Counted from the stretch's first letter, positions 8,314 to 18,608 are shown. The stretch is 56,447 nt of DNA from Candidatus Obscuribacter sp. (GCA_021772095.1 JADYXR010000146.1:1-56447), one strand, 5' to 3'. A program made the numbers and translations. The notes: generated from the letters alone by a model not told the origin.

Positions 8314-10581
8314 CTATTTGCTTGGACCAGCTTTTTCCAAAGCGTCCAGAACAAGTCCTTGGTTGATCACTTCAGGCAACACAATTCGATCTTTCGGGTG
8401 TCCCGATGGGATCACCACATATAGTGGCACACCGGATCTTCCAAAACGATTTAAGATTTTTGTGATGTCCGGATCTTGTGTTGTCCAGTCAGCCTTCATA
8501 GTCTCGATTTTCATATCTCGAAACTTGCTATTAACTTCAGGCGTATTGAGAAATAGTTTCTCGTTCGACTTACACGTGAGGCACCAATCGGCAGTAAAGT
8601 CGAGAAAAATTGTTTTGTTTTGCGCAACAGAATCTTGAAGAGCCTTGATAGTGAATGGCTTCCAGACTGTGCCGTCACTGGATTCGGTGTTGGCTGCAGT
8701 TTCTGATTTTGATTTGATTCCGCCAAAGGAAAGTGCAATCGATGGTTGATTGAAGATAAAGAAATAACCGCCTGCCACTGTCAGTAGTGCAGCGATAGAC
8801 CAGACCTTGATTTTTTTGTCCTGCGTGCTGGTGAGATCCGTGTAGCGACTGACGATCCAGGACGCTAGAGCAACGGTCAAAAGAAAGTATGTTGCCCACA
8901 TTTGTCCTTCCGGTCCGACTTGTTGACCGAGCACGAACAAAAGCCAGACCACGGTGGCCATGAGGACGAAACCCATGGACTCTTTGAACTTTTCCATCCA
9001 CACGCCAGGCCTGGGGCAGAACTTCATTAAGCTGGGAAACGCAGTGAACAATAGATAGGGGAGCGACATTCCCAGTCCGCTCATAAAAAATATTCCGAGC
9101 ACAATCCAATCCGGTTGAGCAAAAGCGAAACCAAGGGCGGTGCCTAAAAATGGTGCGGTGCAGGGCGTCGATAATGTGGTGGCTAACACGCCTTTAAAAA
9201 ACGTGCCGACGAAACCCTCTTTGGACGCCAGTTTGTCGAGTCCGTCTTGACCGGCGTTGAACGAAACGTAAAACAGACCGAACAAACTTAGAGCAAGCAA
9301 CAAAACAATCGTGCTCATGAGGATAACGAAACCTGGGTACTGAAACTGGAAGCCCCAGCCCACAGACTGACCCGCCGCGCGTACGCCTAAAACGATCAGC
9401 GCCAGGGCCAGAAAAGCGCTGATGATGCCGGCTGAGAAGGTTAGCCCGAGTTGCCGAACTCGGGCGGGTTCGTCATCTGCTTGCTCGATGAAACTCATCA
9501 CTTTGATTGCGATGACGGGCAACACGCACGGCATGACATTCAGAATCAAGCCACCAATGAGAGCGAAGCCGAAGTAGTAAAAAACGCTTTCCTCGGGCTT
9601 GGAGTCGCCCTCTCCGTTCTTGCCGAAAATTTGATCGAGAATTTTGTCAGTGTCCGTGGTGGCGCCGGTGGCGACAGAGTCACTGCCGGTGGTGCTGGTT
9701 GCGCCGTCGGATGTAGACGTTCCAGTTGTAGACGTTCCACTCGCTTTAGTTGCGGTCGTGGTGGTTCCGGTCGTGGAACCCGTTCCACTCGGCGTTCCTG
9801 CTGTCGTTCCACTCGACGTGCCGGCGGTGCCGGTCGAATCGCCTGATGTCGTGCCGCCCCCGGTTCCTGATGACGAGATCGGAGTTACTTGTTCCGAATG
9901 TCCCGCGTCATCCGGCAATGATGTCACCGGATCTTTAAAGCCGATAGCCGAAAATGCCGCGGAGTTAGCCTTGTCCGGCTCGCTTGCAGATACCGGCAAA
10001 TTCACCGCTACCGTTCCTTTCCCCGGCAAACATATTTCCTTGCACGACAACCATTTAGCATTAGCTTCGATCTTAATCGTCCTGCCGACGGCAAGATTAG
10101 CCGGTGGTGTGATCTTCGCCGCGATTATAGTTTTATCTTTGTAACCGTATGTGGTGATCCCGGCGTCGATAAACTTGTGAGGTTTTTCCCACAGCAATTC
10201 TCCGGCAGTAAATCCGGGCGGCAGCTTCCACTCAATCGAAGTAGGCATGCCGGCTTCGCCTGCATCTTTATAATAGATATGCCAAGCTGGTTCGATCTCG
10301 AAAGAGACACCAACTAGAAATTCTTGGCCCGGCTTAATCGATTTGCTTTCCGGCACCATTACCATTTTGACGTGGACTTCCGGTTGCGCTTGAGCACTCG
10401 CGGCATTCATCGAGAGAAAGCTATTGGAACCGCTGCCGATTCCACTTCCTATGTCACTCACGCCTGCCACGATGATCACTAACGCGACTGCCACCGCATT
10501 CAGTACCAACTTAATCTGTCGACTCGTTTTGAGAGCAATTGGAAAAACCAAATTTCCGACGAGCCGGTTTCGAAAAATCAT
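8314..10581 (-). CDS. DsbD/ScsB-like thiol:disulfide interchange protein
   Basis: The 755-residue protein passes reducing power from cytosolic thioredoxin across the inner membrane to exported proteins. After an N-terminal hydrophobic export segment (about 25-65) comes the DsbD/ScsB-type N-terminal domain, with WHIYYKDAGEAGMPTSIEW and the redox pair in WLSCKEICLPG. A Ser/Thr/Gly-rich linker of roughly 75 residues (about 235-312) follows. The CcdA-like core has about eight helices with the expected cysteines in LNVMPCVLPV and STPCTAPFLG. The C terminus is a thioredoxin domain with WCLTCK. All three cysteine pairs are present, so it should be functional. The linker is unusually long and simple in sequence. 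It starts 29 bases after the GH1 gene on the same strand, with GAGGA upstream of the ATG, suggesting co-transcription. Confidence 0.92.
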   Translation of the reverse strand: MIFRNRLVGNLVFPIALKTSRQIKLVLNAVAVALVIIVAGVSDIGSGIGSGSNSFLSMNAASAQAQPEVHVKMVMVPESKSIKPGQEFLVGVSFEIEPAWHIYYKDAGEAGMPTSIEWKLPPGFTAGELLWEKPHKFIDAGITTYGYKDKTIIAAKITPPANLAVGRTIKIEANAKWLSCKEICLPGKGTVAVNLPVSASEPDKANSAAFSAIGFKDPVTSLPDDAGHSEQVTPISSSGTGGGTTSGDSTGTAGTSSGTTAGTPSGTGSTTGTTTTATKASGTSTTGTSTSDGATSTTGSDSVATGATTDTDKILDQIFGKNGEGDSKPEESVFYYFGFALIGGLILNVMPCVLPVIAIKVMSFIEQADDEPARVRQLGLTFSAGIISAFLALALIVLGVRAAGQSVGWGFQFQYPGFVILMSTIVLLLALSLFGLFYVSFNAGQDGLDKLASKEGFVGTFFKGVLATTLSTPCTAPFLGTALGFAFAQPDWIVLGIFFMSGLGMSLPYLLFTAFPSLMKFCPRPGVWMEKFKESMGFVLMATVVWLLFVLGQQVGPEGQMWATYFLLTVALASWIVSRYTDLTSTQDKKIKVWSIAALLTVAGGYFFIFNQPSIALSFGGIKSKSETAANTESSDGTVWKPFTIKALQDSVAQNKTIFLDFTADWCLTCKSNEKLFLNTPEVNSKFRDMKIETMKADWTTQDPDITKILNRFGRSGVPLYVVIPSGHPKDRIVLPEVINQGLVLDALEKAGPSK

Positions 10582-10610
10582 GAATTGTTTATCCTCAAAT
10601 CTTATGGATT

Positions 10611-12086
10611 TTAAGACGGGTGCTTCAGTAGCAGGTCCTTATTCAGGGCATTTGAAGCTGCTATATCAGCATACACGTAAGCGCTTTTTCTTGGTGCTCT
10701 GGTCTGATTTGGGTAAGTCACGCGAACCAATCCGAAGCGTTGCTGCAAACCTTCCGCCCATTCGAAATTGTCGAGCAGAGACCAGTGCAGATAGCCGCGA
10801 ACCGGCACGCCGGCTGCGATTGCATCGTGAATCACTTTGACGTGTCGGACTAAATAATCGACTCTTTCGGAGTCTTCCAGCGACCAATCGCCCTCGTCTA
10901 GATGGCGCTCGAATTTCTCGGCGTAGCCGTTTTCAGTGATGAAAATTTCTCTGAGACTGCCGTCGGTGTTGTAGCGATATGGGCGAATGTCACGCGTGAG
11001 AACTTGATAGAGCCCTTCCGGGTAAGTCTCCCAGCCCAATGCATTGGTTTTGAACTGCGTCTTATCAGACGCTTCACCAAACGGATCGATCGGCCAGGCT
11101 GCCTTAAATCTAGATAATTCTCGAGTGTAATAATTTATTCCAAGGTAGTCCATGCTGCCTTTCAAACCTGGGATCGGACCTTCGAGCAAGCGCAGCACTT
11201 TGTACAGTCCCAGAGGAGGCGGCACTTTAAACACGCCGGTTTGAATACTCTGAGGGAAGAGCTGATTGAAGATGTTGTCACGCACCATGCAAACCGCGTG
11301 ATCAAGCGGGCTCAGCGGCTGCTCGGGAATGAATGGTCGCCAGTGATTGGTGAAGGAAACCGGAGCATTCGGATACTTCGCTTTGATCGCTTGGTACGCA
11401 GCAGCGTGACCGACCAGCATATTGCGCACGACTCCAAACGCTGCCAGGTAGTCATTTTTCAGCCCCGGCGTCCATTGCCCGGAGACATAGCCCTGATAAA
11501 CGTACGCCATCGGTTCGTTGATAGTCAGCCAGTAGTCAACGTATTCACCGAAAGCATCGACGACAAGAGTGGTAAATGTTCCAAACTGTTCGGCTGAAAG
11601 CGGGTTGTTCCAACCACCCTGGTCAGCAAGCCAGGTAGGCAGGCAGAAGTGGAAGAGAGTGACGAACGTCTTGATGCCTCGTTCTTTAAGCGTCGAGAGC
11701 ACCCTTCTGTAATATTCGACGCCTTCAGGATCAAGCTGTTGAGCCACTCCAGCGGTTCCCGGTGCATCTATGAGGATGGCGGGCCAATTGATGCTGATTC
11801 GAAAAGCGTTCAGGTTCAGGCTTTCCATCAGCGAGATATCATCCAGATATCTATTCAAAAAATCACAGGCCTGCTCAGCGTTACTACCGTCTATGATGTT
11901 CGACGGGCTCATCATCCAGCTTGACCAGTCAGACAAGCGCGACTGCATCTCAGAGGTGTACCCTTCGATTTGAAAATGCGAAGTGGCGGCGCCCCAAAGG
12001 AAGCCGGGCGGAAAATTTCGATTAGCGGAATCCTGAGACAATGTCGTACTGCCGTTTTTAAGTGTTTCAATCTTGCTAGTTTTCAA
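10611..12086 (-). CDS. Glycoside hydrolase family 1 (beta-glucosidase-like)
   Basis: The 491-residue protein has the GH1 N-terminal signature FPPGFLWGAATSHFQIEGY, the acid/base glutamate in TINEPMAYVYQGY, the nucleophile in IFITENGYA and the late WSLLDNFEWAEG motif. These enzymes are retaining (beta/alpha)8 glycosidases acting on beta-glucosides, beta-galactosides or related sugars; the exact substrate cannot be told. The length is typical. No signal peptide is seen, so it is probably cytosolic. The first possible start is TTG at 12086, directly after an in-frame TGA, without a clear ribosome-binding site; there is no ATG before the conserved domain. It lies upstream of the dsbD-like gene and is divergent from the membrane glycosyltransferase-like operon. 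Confidence 0.93.
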   Translation of the reverse strand: MKTSKIETLKNGSTTLSQDSANRNFPPGFLWGAATSHFQIEGYTSEMQSRLSDWSSWMMSPSNIIDGSNAEQACDFLNRYLDDISLMESLNLNAFRISINWPAILIDAPGTAGVAQQLDPEGVEYYRRVLSTLKERGIKTFVTLFHFCLPTWLADQGGWNNPLSAEQFGTFTTLVVDAFGEYVDYWLTINEPMAYVYQGYVSGQWTPGLKNDYLAAFGVVRNMLVGHAAAYQAIKAKYPNAPVSFTNHWRPFIPEQPLSPLDHAVCMVRDNIFNQLFPQSIQTGVFKVPPPLGLYKVLRLLEGPIPGLKGSMDYLGINYYTRELSRFKAAWPIDPFGEASDKTQFKTNALGWETYPEGLYQVLTRDIRPYRYNTDGSLREIFITENGYAEKFERHLDEGDWSLEDSERVDYLVRHVKVIHDAIAAGVPVRGYLHWSLLDNFEWAEGLQQRFGLVRVTYPNQTRAPRKSAYVYADIAASNALNKDLLLKHPS

Positions 12087-12251
12087 TCAAAACTTGTTGC
12101 TGACCGATGGTCAGGACAGGATTGCATCCAACACAAACTATTCTTGATCACAATGCTCTAAAGCTTACAGGACTCTAAAAACTGTCGTTATAACACGACA
12201 CAACAAAATAACCTAAAACATCTAAAAGTTATCGCGGTCTCCCGCATATGT

Positions 12252-15095
12252 ATGATGTCGATGAGGTCAGCGTGCCTCTTCAAAGCAATCGCCATGACCT
12301 GCGACACAATCGCCAAAGCCAAAATTGAAACTCGCTTCGTCCGCCCACTCTCGCTTTTCGAGTGGTTAACCTGGCTGAATAATTTCCCGTCGGCAGCCAT
12401 AGCCGTCCTCGTCGTGCTCAATTTAATCGTGCACTGGCAAACCCTTGACGGTTACTTCCTTGCCGATGACTTCGTTCACGTCGCCTGGCTCAAGGAAGTG
12501 TTCAACGGGCATCCGGAAATGGTGCTCAAAAATTTCTACACCACTTGGCTACAAACAGAAGGAACGAATTTTTATCGCCCCTTCATCTCCGTCACTCTTG
12601 TGATCGACCGACTTCTTTTCGGCGGTACTGCTGCCGGATACCACCTGACCAACTTGATCTATCAATGCGTTTCGACGATTGGTTTATATCTTGTCGGCAG
12701 AGAGTTTGTTTTTCTTTTTAGTACTAAACCTGATGAAGAAACGCAATGCAAGCCATTCCTTGCGGATCGGAATGCTTACGCGTTGACGTATCTGCCGCTG
12801 CTCTCGGCAATGCTATTTGCAGTCCACCCTCTTCATGCAGAAGTGGTGAGTTGGATAATCGCGCGCGTGGACAGCGTTTGCTGTGCGTTTTACTTATTGG
12901 CGATGTGGTTATTTCTTCGAGCCGGAAGAGTTACCGACGTAAAACAGCAGCACGTTTGTAAAATCGCGGCGCTTTGTTTGTTCGTCATCAGCCTGATTTC
13001 AAAGGAGATGGCCGTTACGCTTCCGCCGGCTCTGGTACTGCTGATGGTGCTGTTTCCAACTCAAACCGGAACTCCGACGAGTGCATCGCTTTTCAAATCA
13101 GTTAAAAACGCATTCGTGGCTACCTGGCAAATGTGGCTCATACTCGTTGTATACCTGGGTTTTCGCGCCGTTGCACTTGGTTCATTGACCGGTGGCTATC
13201 AAGGCTCGATCGGCGAAGGCCTTTCCGCGTCCACCTTCGAACGTGTGTTCTCAACAGCGTCGGCACAACGCGTTATCTTCCCGCTCAACGCTGAAGTATT
13301 CTTTCCGTTGAAACGTTTAGTCAGGCCGCTGTTCTTCATATACGCCATTGGACTGCTGCTTTTCGCATGCCGATTCGTTTTAACTAAAGCGCGGGGCTTG
13401 CAGTTTCGCATTCTGGCGTTCGCTTCACTCTGGTTTTTCCTGGTCATGGTTCCCACGATACCGGTTTGGAACTTGACCGAAACCCTGCAGGGCTCACGCT
13501 TCATTTATATGGGAACGGCGCCGCTGTGCCTGTTCTTCGCCGCCCTATTCGCACCGGTCTGGAGCAAATCGGACATCGACAGTCTAAGAGATAGTGAAAG
13601 CGAAGCTGCCGCAAAGGGCACGCCTGCAGAAAATCGATTGCCATCATATATAGTGCCTCTAAGTGGACTCTCGTCAATCGTCGCAGTTGCTTTAGTTGGC
13701 TATTACAGCTATCTGGTAATCGGCAACAATAGCGCCTGGACCCACGCCGGACAAGAATTGAAAGCGTTACGAGATTCTCTGGATCGCAAAGTAAGCTCGC
13801 TCAAAGATTCCGAAAATCTGGCTTTGTTGAACTTGCCGCACCGCTACAAAGGCGCGCATATGCTGTACAACGCCGCGACATTATCGGTGTTGCTCGCGCC
13901 TCCTCTAAATCAGAGAGACATTGTCAAAAGAGTCGCCACTTTTGAACCCGTGCTCTTCGGAGACGACGATCTGATCCGGATCTCGAGAGTTAGAAAAATG
14001 ATTGCACCCGGTGCAAACAATCAATTCGTCTATTGGAATCGCGACGACCAGAAGCTTGGTTCTATCGTCCTGACGCCCGGCGCACAGGAGATGAAACTGG
14101 ATGCGATCTGTCAGGCCTTGCCGCCAACGGACATCGACGCACGCGGCAACGCGGTGCCGGGAACTGCCACTGTGCCGCTTGCGAACGAAACGACAACGCC
14201 ACCCGCCCCTGGTCAACAGCAAGGCTCATCAAACGCAAACACACCTCCTGCGGCGAAGCAAGGCGCAGAGCGTCTTGTTCACGTGATCGAAAACAACAAT
14301 CGCCTGATGCCACCAGTTTTAGACATCGATCCTGCTTTCGTGGATTTCCTGGACTTGTGCTTGTCGGCAGAACAAAAACATTCAACCGTTGAGAACAATT
14401 CCGATCGAGAAAATTCTGACAACGAAAAGTCCAAAAATAACAAAAAAAGCGCCAGTAGTGCCGATACTGCAAGCAGTGGCACTGCGACAGCGACTATTCC
14501 AATCGTAGTAGATTGGAACAGCAGCGCCTCGGGTCGATATAATCCGGCACAGGGACTGGTTACCACCGTTCCACTCGACGGAAAAATCTATCGGATGCGA
14601 ATCCACGTTTCCCAACATAAACGCTGGCTTGCACGAGGCAAAATTCATCGATTAGGAATTTCAACACCGTCACCTGACGTCGCGATTTCCGTTCATGGCG
14701 TCGGACTATTGAATGGTCGCAATGCAATTCCCACGCTCGAACCTGTCGGCAAGAACTTCGTCGAAGACGAGAGCGGCGTAATTAGAGCAGGCGGAAAGCT
14801 AGGTCACGTCAATTACGATGCCAGCCAGGTAAGTGGCGCTACCGGCGTAGTATTCGAAATTTCCAGACCGAACGCCTGGTTCGAGCATTACACGAATACT
14901 TATCGCGACGCGGCCAAATGCGACAAGGCACTAACATCGTGGACGGCAACCGCGCTGAAGGGTGACAACATACCATTCGGGTTGAAGAAGTTGGGCGGAG
15001 GCGGGTTCTACGAGTTGAGAATTGCGGCAACCGGAAAGAACGGAGATGTAGTTGGCTATTTCTCTGATCCGATTATGTTTCAGCTGGGGCAATAA
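12252..15095 (+). CDS. Polytopic GT-C-like membrane protein, probable glycosyltransferase
   Basis: The 947-residue protein has about ten transmembrane helices in residues 45-500 and a large soluble C-terminal region. The first periplasmic loop holds an acidic pair in GYFLADDFVHVAWL, and NFYRPFISVTLVIDRLLFGG followed by AGYHLTNLIYQ resembles GT-C transferases of the PMT/TMTC kind, which use lipid-linked sugars. A disordered Pro/Gln/Asn-rich segment (about 640-670) and a Ser/Asn-rich segment (about 715-740) break up the C-terminal part, whose last 180 residues look beta-rich. The acceptor is unknown. The start is uncertain: ATG at 12252 and 12294 are both possible and neither has a good ribosome-binding site. 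The next gene starts five bases after the stop. Confidence 0.65.
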   Translation: MMSMRSACLFKAIAMTCDTIAKAKIETRFVRPLSLFEWLTWLNNFPSAAIAVLVVLNLIVHWQTLDGYFLADDFVHVAWLKEVFNGHPEMVLKNFYTTWLQTEGTNFYRPFISVTLVIDRLLFGGTAAGYHLTNLIYQCVSTIGLYLVGREFVFLFSTKPDEETQCKPFLADRNAYALTYLPLLSAMLFAVHPLHAEVVSWIIARVDSVCCAFYLLAMWLFLRAGRVTDVKQQHVCKIAALCLFVISLISKEMAVTLPPALVLLMVLFPTQTGTPTSASLFKSVKNAFVATWQMWLILVVYLGFRAVALGSLTGGYQGSIGEGLSASTFERVFSTASAQRVIFPLNAEVFFPLKRLVRPLFFIYAIGLLLFACRFVLTKARGLQFRILAFASLWFFLVMVPTIPVWNLTETLQGSRFIYMGTAPLCLFFAALFAPVWSKSDIDSLRDSESEAAAKGTPAENRLPSYIVPLSGLSSIVAVALVGYYSYLVIGNNSAWTHAGQELKALRDSLDRKVSSLKDSENLALLNLPHRYKGAHMLYNAATLSVLLAPPLNQRDIVKRVATFEPVLFGDDDLIRISRVRKMIAPGANNQFVYWNRDDQKLGSIVLTPGAQEMKLDAICQALPPTDIDARGNAVPGTATVPLANETTTPPAPGQQQGSSNANTPPAAKQGAERLVHVIENNNRLMPPVLDIDPAFVDFLDLCLSAEQKHSTVENNSDRENSDNEKSKNNKKSASSADTASSGTATATIPIVVDWNSSASGRYNPAQGLVTTVPLDGKIYRMRIHVSQHKRWLARGKIHRLGISTPSPDVAISVHGVGLLNGRNAIPTLEPVGKNFVEDESGVIRAGGKLGHVNYDASQVSGATGVVFEISRPNAWFEHYTNTYRDAAKCDKALTSWTATALKGDNIPFGLKKLGGGGFYELRIAATGKNGDVVGYFSDPIMFQLGQ

Positions 15096-15100
15096 TAACG

Positions 15101-17185
15101 ATGACAAAATTGCCACTCGCACAAACAGCTCAGCCCTTCAAGATGACTCTCGAAGCGGCGGTCTTCGACTGGCGCTCGATGCGAGTGCAGTTCTTCTTCG
15201 GCTTCTCACTGACGATGATCTGCGTCGCTCTGGTAGTGCAAGAATTTTTTGCCACTCGCTTTTTACCGCAAGAATATATTGCAGTCGAAAAGCTCGGTCC
15301 GCACCTGACTTCGTCAATTGATTACATCACTAAGGCAAACTGGTCCAACAATCCACTGCTCGCGCTTGAGGTATTCGTATTCGGGCACCACACCTGGTGG
15401 TACAGAGCGTTGACTTTCCTGGCCACATCTCTGACAGCCTTGACGGCAAGTTTGATAGCGCTGGATATATCAATCCGATACGGTAACCGGATCGGCGCGG
15501 CACCAGCCGTTTTCACGACCCTGCTCTACATGATGATGCCTTTATGCAGCAGCCTTGTGTTGCCGGCAAATATGCTGCCGATTGCCGTGAGTAATTTGCT
15601 TGCGTTGTACGCGATCTTTTTAGATATGCGTTTTCGTCTCCTGAACGAAAATCCGTATTTCTGGGTTTCTCTGCTTTGCCTGATTCTGTCCGGCGCTCTC
15701 GACGCGCGAGGCGCGGTGGCAACGGTGGTGGGCATCGCGCTTTGCCGATTGTTTATTACCGAACAAGGCCGGCCTATGCGAATCAAGCCGTTAAATTCGT
15801 ACATGGGACTGACGGTGTTCTTTTTGACGGCGTTGTTGTTTGTCGGTCCGCACCTGTCGATCATGCCGGCTGGCTCCACGCCCGACTCTCCGAGCGTAAT
15901 CACACAGTTCCTTTCGCCACTGGTTACAGGCGAAACAATCGGCGTTCAAGACTTCGGCAGAGGCATGCAACGCGCCCTGCCTATTCTGTTCGCCACCGTA
16001 TTCAGTATCACAACGATCCGGCTGTTCATCGGCTCGATTTGGCTACGACCGCTGTTCTTCGCAGGCAGCTGGCTTACGGCGCTGTTGGTTTCCTTGCATG
16101 TTTTAAAACTTACCGGATCCGGGGATGACTCCGCAGCCGTCGGCGCGATATTTATTGCGCCGCCACTTTGCATACTGCTGTCATTGTCGGCGCTTCCAGC
16201 AATTGATATTTTGACTAAAAAATCGCGAATCATTTTCACTGCGATCGGCGCAATAGTTTTGTCCGGTATCATCCTCTGCTGGGGATTATTGCTGATGGTA
16301 CAAGTGCGAGATGCCAATGCCAGAGCGCGCGAACTGCAGGTGTTCAAAATCCAACTTACGCACCGCATGCAAACAACGCAAGGCAAACTGGTCGTTATCA
16401 ATCCGCCGTTTGATAGTTCAAAAGAAATAGAACAAAACCTGGAGCAAGGTGAAAAAACATCCGAACTCCCATTGATTAGAGAACGCGAAGAAGCGATTTT
16501 AATCGGTCTATTGAATTCGCCACTTGCAAACCACGTGATACCAATTGCGACCACAAGAAAGCAAAATATCACGTTCGTTCGGTTGTCCAAGAAAGAGCAT
16601 GCCACCCCGGATCCCAACGTTCCAGCCACGGCAGTGACGGACTTTTACGCCTGGTCCAAAGAATTAGGACAGCTCATGCCGCTATACTACGTTGGGGCTC
16701 ACCAGGTCAAAATTGATGTCAATTCTAATTTAAAAAAACGATTGAGAACTGATCCCCGGGAAATCTCAAAAATTCCAGCAACCGAATGGGAGCAACTTCC
16801 AGTCGGACAAGGATACATCGAAAAACTGGCGGATGGACTGGGTTTACACGCTGGTGATAAAGACGATTTATATGTTTGGTTTCCACACGAATCGCTTGAT
16901 CCAACTAAATGTAAGATTGTGAAGGTGCGTTGTTCGAAGCGAGTCGGCGATCAAGATTCGCCTGTTTATCTAATATTCAAAGGGAAAGACAGCGACGACC
17001 CCGGCATAATTGAATTAGCGCAGAGCCACACGGAAATTGGCGAAGACATGATATTGGAAGCGAGCACTCGAGGCTCCAGTGAATGGACCAGACACAGCGC
17101 CATCTCGGCTGTCGGAATCAAACTGCCCGCAGGCAGTGAAGGCTTAGTTTTAAAATCGATTGAAACCACCCGCGGTGCAAAATAA
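15101..17185 (+). CDS. Polytopic membrane protein with C-terminal soluble domain, GT-C-like partner
   Basis: The 694-residue product has roughly ten hydrophobic helices (residues 25-415) followed by a soluble region of about 270 residues. The architecture repeats that of the upstream gene: an early loop (YIAVEKLGPHLTSSIDYITK), a membrane core, and a beta-rich tail ending in GSEGLVLKSIETTRG. The acidic DD pair of the upstream protein is missing from the first loop, so it may be a non-catalytic partner. It is tightly coupled: five bases after the upstream stop, and its own stop overlaps the ATG of the permease gene by one base. I do not recognise a named family. Confidence 0.6.
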   Translation: MTKLPLAQTAQPFKMTLEAAVFDWRSMRVQFFFGFSLTMICVALVVQEFFATRFLPQEYIAVEKLGPHLTSSIDYITKANWSNNPLLALEVFVFGHHTWWYRALTFLATSLTALTASLIALDISIRYGNRIGAAPAVFTTLLYMMMPLCSSLVLPANMLPIAVSNLLALYAIFLDMRFRLLNENPYFWVSLLCLILSGALDARGAVATVVGIALCRLFITEQGRPMRIKPLNSYMGLTVFFLTALLFVGPHLSIMPAGSTPDSPSVITQFLSPLVTGETIGVQDFGRGMQRALPILFATVFSITTIRLFIGSIWLRPLFFAGSWLTALLVSLHVLKLTGSGDDSAAVGAIFIAPPLCILLSLSALPAIDILTKKSRIIFTAIGAIVLSGIILCWGLLLMVQVRDANARARELQVFKIQLTHRMQTTQGKLVVINPPFDSSKEIEQNLEQGEKTSELPLIREREEAILIGLLNSPLANHVIPIATTRKQNITFVRLSKKEHATPDPNVPATAVTDFYAWSKELGQLMPLYYVGAHQVKIDVNSNLKKRLRTDPREISKIPATEWEQLPVGQGYIEKLADGLGLHAGDKDDLYVWFPHESLDPTKCKIVKVRCSKRVGDQDSPVYLIFKGKDSDDPGIIELAQSHTEIGEDMILEASTRGSSEWTRHSAISAVGIKLPAGSEGLVLKSIETTRGAK

Positions 17186-18465
17186 TGAGAAAAGAAGAGT
17201 CAGATTCTGACAGCAAGTCGGTGAATATCCACTCCCAGAGTTCGGATTACTACAAAGGTCCACTGGTCTTAATCGGCGCGGTGATCCTGATCTGGATCCT
17301 GATCCAGATCAAGATCATCCTGATTGCTCTTGTTTTCGCAATCACTCTAGCTTCTTCAATCGCGCCTGTAGCAGAGCATTTAGAACTGAACAAAAAGATT
17401 CCCAGAGCGGCAACTGTCGCTATGATCTTTGTAATCGTTGGAGTAATTTATGCTGTTCTGGTGCTGGCACTTTTTCCTACGTTGAAAGAGCAGGCACAAA
17501 GCCTCTACAGCAGCTTTCCGAGCTATGCAGAACGAATCGCGGCTATGTACAGCAAGCTCAGCATCTCTCTTGGTGACAACGTCGGAACGTTTGCAGTCAG
17601 CACTGCTGAAATTAAGAACATTCTCTCGAAAGCGAGTGGGCATGCCATTCATTTTACGTCGGACCTCGTCACTGTTTTTGCCACTGCCATCCTCGTTATG
17701 TTCCTCACCGCCTTTTTTGTTGTCGAAGCAAAGGACATATGGCCTAAATTATTAGAATGGCTGCCGCGTGCAAAACGAGAACGTGCGGCGACTTTGATTC
17801 GCCCACTGGAATCCCGATTAGGCGGTTATATACGCGGACAGCTTCTGGTTTGTCTTGCCGTGTCGACATTCCTGACTATCGGTCTGAGCTTACTGAAAGT
17901 CGAACACGCGCTTCTTCTAGGAGCGCTTTCCGGGCTGCTCAACCTGGTGCCGTTCGTTGGTTCGATGATTACGGCAGTGCTATCGCTAGTGGTGGCATTC
18001 AACCAATCCCCGGAATTGGCTGGAGCAGTTTTTCTGCTTTTCGCAGCTGAACAGTGGGCGGAAAGTAATGTGATCGTGCCCAACTTGCTCGGCAAACAGG
18101 TCGAGCTTCATCCATTGATTGTTCTATTCTCTATCTTAATCGGCGCGTCATTGATAGGAGTGGCCGGAGCCCTAATTGCTGTGCCTCTCGCCACTGCAGG
18201 AGTTTTGTTGGCGACGGAATTCTACTTAAAACCGCTAAGAGAAAAGGAAAGATTGAGCGCACAAAACGCCGACCGTTTTGACAATAGCGATGCATTCGCG
18301 CACGCAGCCACGATCCTCTCTGAAAGTCGAAGCGAGCCGGACAAGACTTTGACAGTGGAGTCTGGAAAAAGTTCGTCAACGATCGAAAACAAAAACCGAG
18401 AAGATATTGAAAGCAAAGAAGCTCTCAAACAGCCAGATCCGAAAGAACCGCCCGACATCAGGTAA
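17185..18465 (+). CDS. AI-2E family transporter (PerM/TqsA-type)
   Basis: The 426-residue protein has the eight-helix layout of the AI-2E/UPF0118 family: two N-terminal helices (about 27-65 and 72-95), a long amphipathic stretch, then helices with the conserved LGYIRGQLLVCLAVS-like segment (here GGYIRGQLLVCLAV) and GLLNLVPFVGSMITAVLS. Members export small molecules or act as ion antiporters and are found in the inner membrane. A hydrophilic, charged C-terminal tail of about 70 residues is extra. Its ATG overlaps the upstream TAA by one base, so it is the last gene of the three-gene operon. What it transports for the GT-C-like proteins is unknown. Confidence 0.88.
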   Translation: MRKEESDSDSKSVNIHSQSSDYYKGPLVLIGAVILIWILIQIKIILIALVFAITLASSIAPVAEHLELNKKIPRAATVAMIFVIVGVIYAVLVLALFPTLKEQAQSLYSSFPSYAERIAAMYSKLSISLGDNVGTFAVSTAEIKNILSKASGHAIHFTSDLVTVFATAILVMFLTAFFVVEAKDIWPKLLEWLPRAKRERAATLIRPLESRLGGYIRGQLLVCLAVSTFLTIGLSLLKVEHALLLGALSGLLNLVPFVGSMITAVLSLVVAFNQSPELAGAVFLLFAAEQWAESNVIVPNLLGKQVELHPLIVLFSILIGASLIGVAGALIAVPLATAGVLLATEFYLKPLREKERLSAQNADRFDNSDAFAHAATILSESRSEPDKTLTVESGKSSSTIENKNREDIESKEALKQPDPKEPPDIR

Positions 18466-18467
18466 CG

Positions 18468-18490
18468 GTCTGACCAGAAAAAAGTCAGAC
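18468..18490. other. Small inverted repeat between convergent genes
   Basis: GTCTGAC at 18468-18474 and GTCAGAC at 18484-18490 form a perfect 7-bp stem around a nine-base CAGAAAAAA loop, directly after the permease stop codon. It lacks a terminal T tract, so terminator activity is only a possibility. Confidence 0.4.
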
Positions 18491-18508
18491 AACGATTTAG
18501 CCAGTCAT

Positions 18509-18595
18509 AGATAAGTCGGAGGATAGGTCGGACACAGACAAGCCGGTCTCAGACGAGTCGGAATAATAGACAAGTCGGACACAGTTCAGTCAGGC
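18509..18595. repeat. Degenerate ~15-bp tandem repeat
   Basis: Five to six imperfect units related to AGACAAGTCGGACAC fill the gap between the convergent permease and pyrD genes. Units differ by small substitutions and indels, so the array is old or drifting. No frame is coding. Confidence 0.7.
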
Positions 18596-18608
18596 CAAGA
18601 TAATCGCC

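Noticed and set aside
18509..18595. CRISPR array
   Set aside because: Units are about 15 bp, degenerate and directly adjacent, with no spacers and no cas genes in the window.
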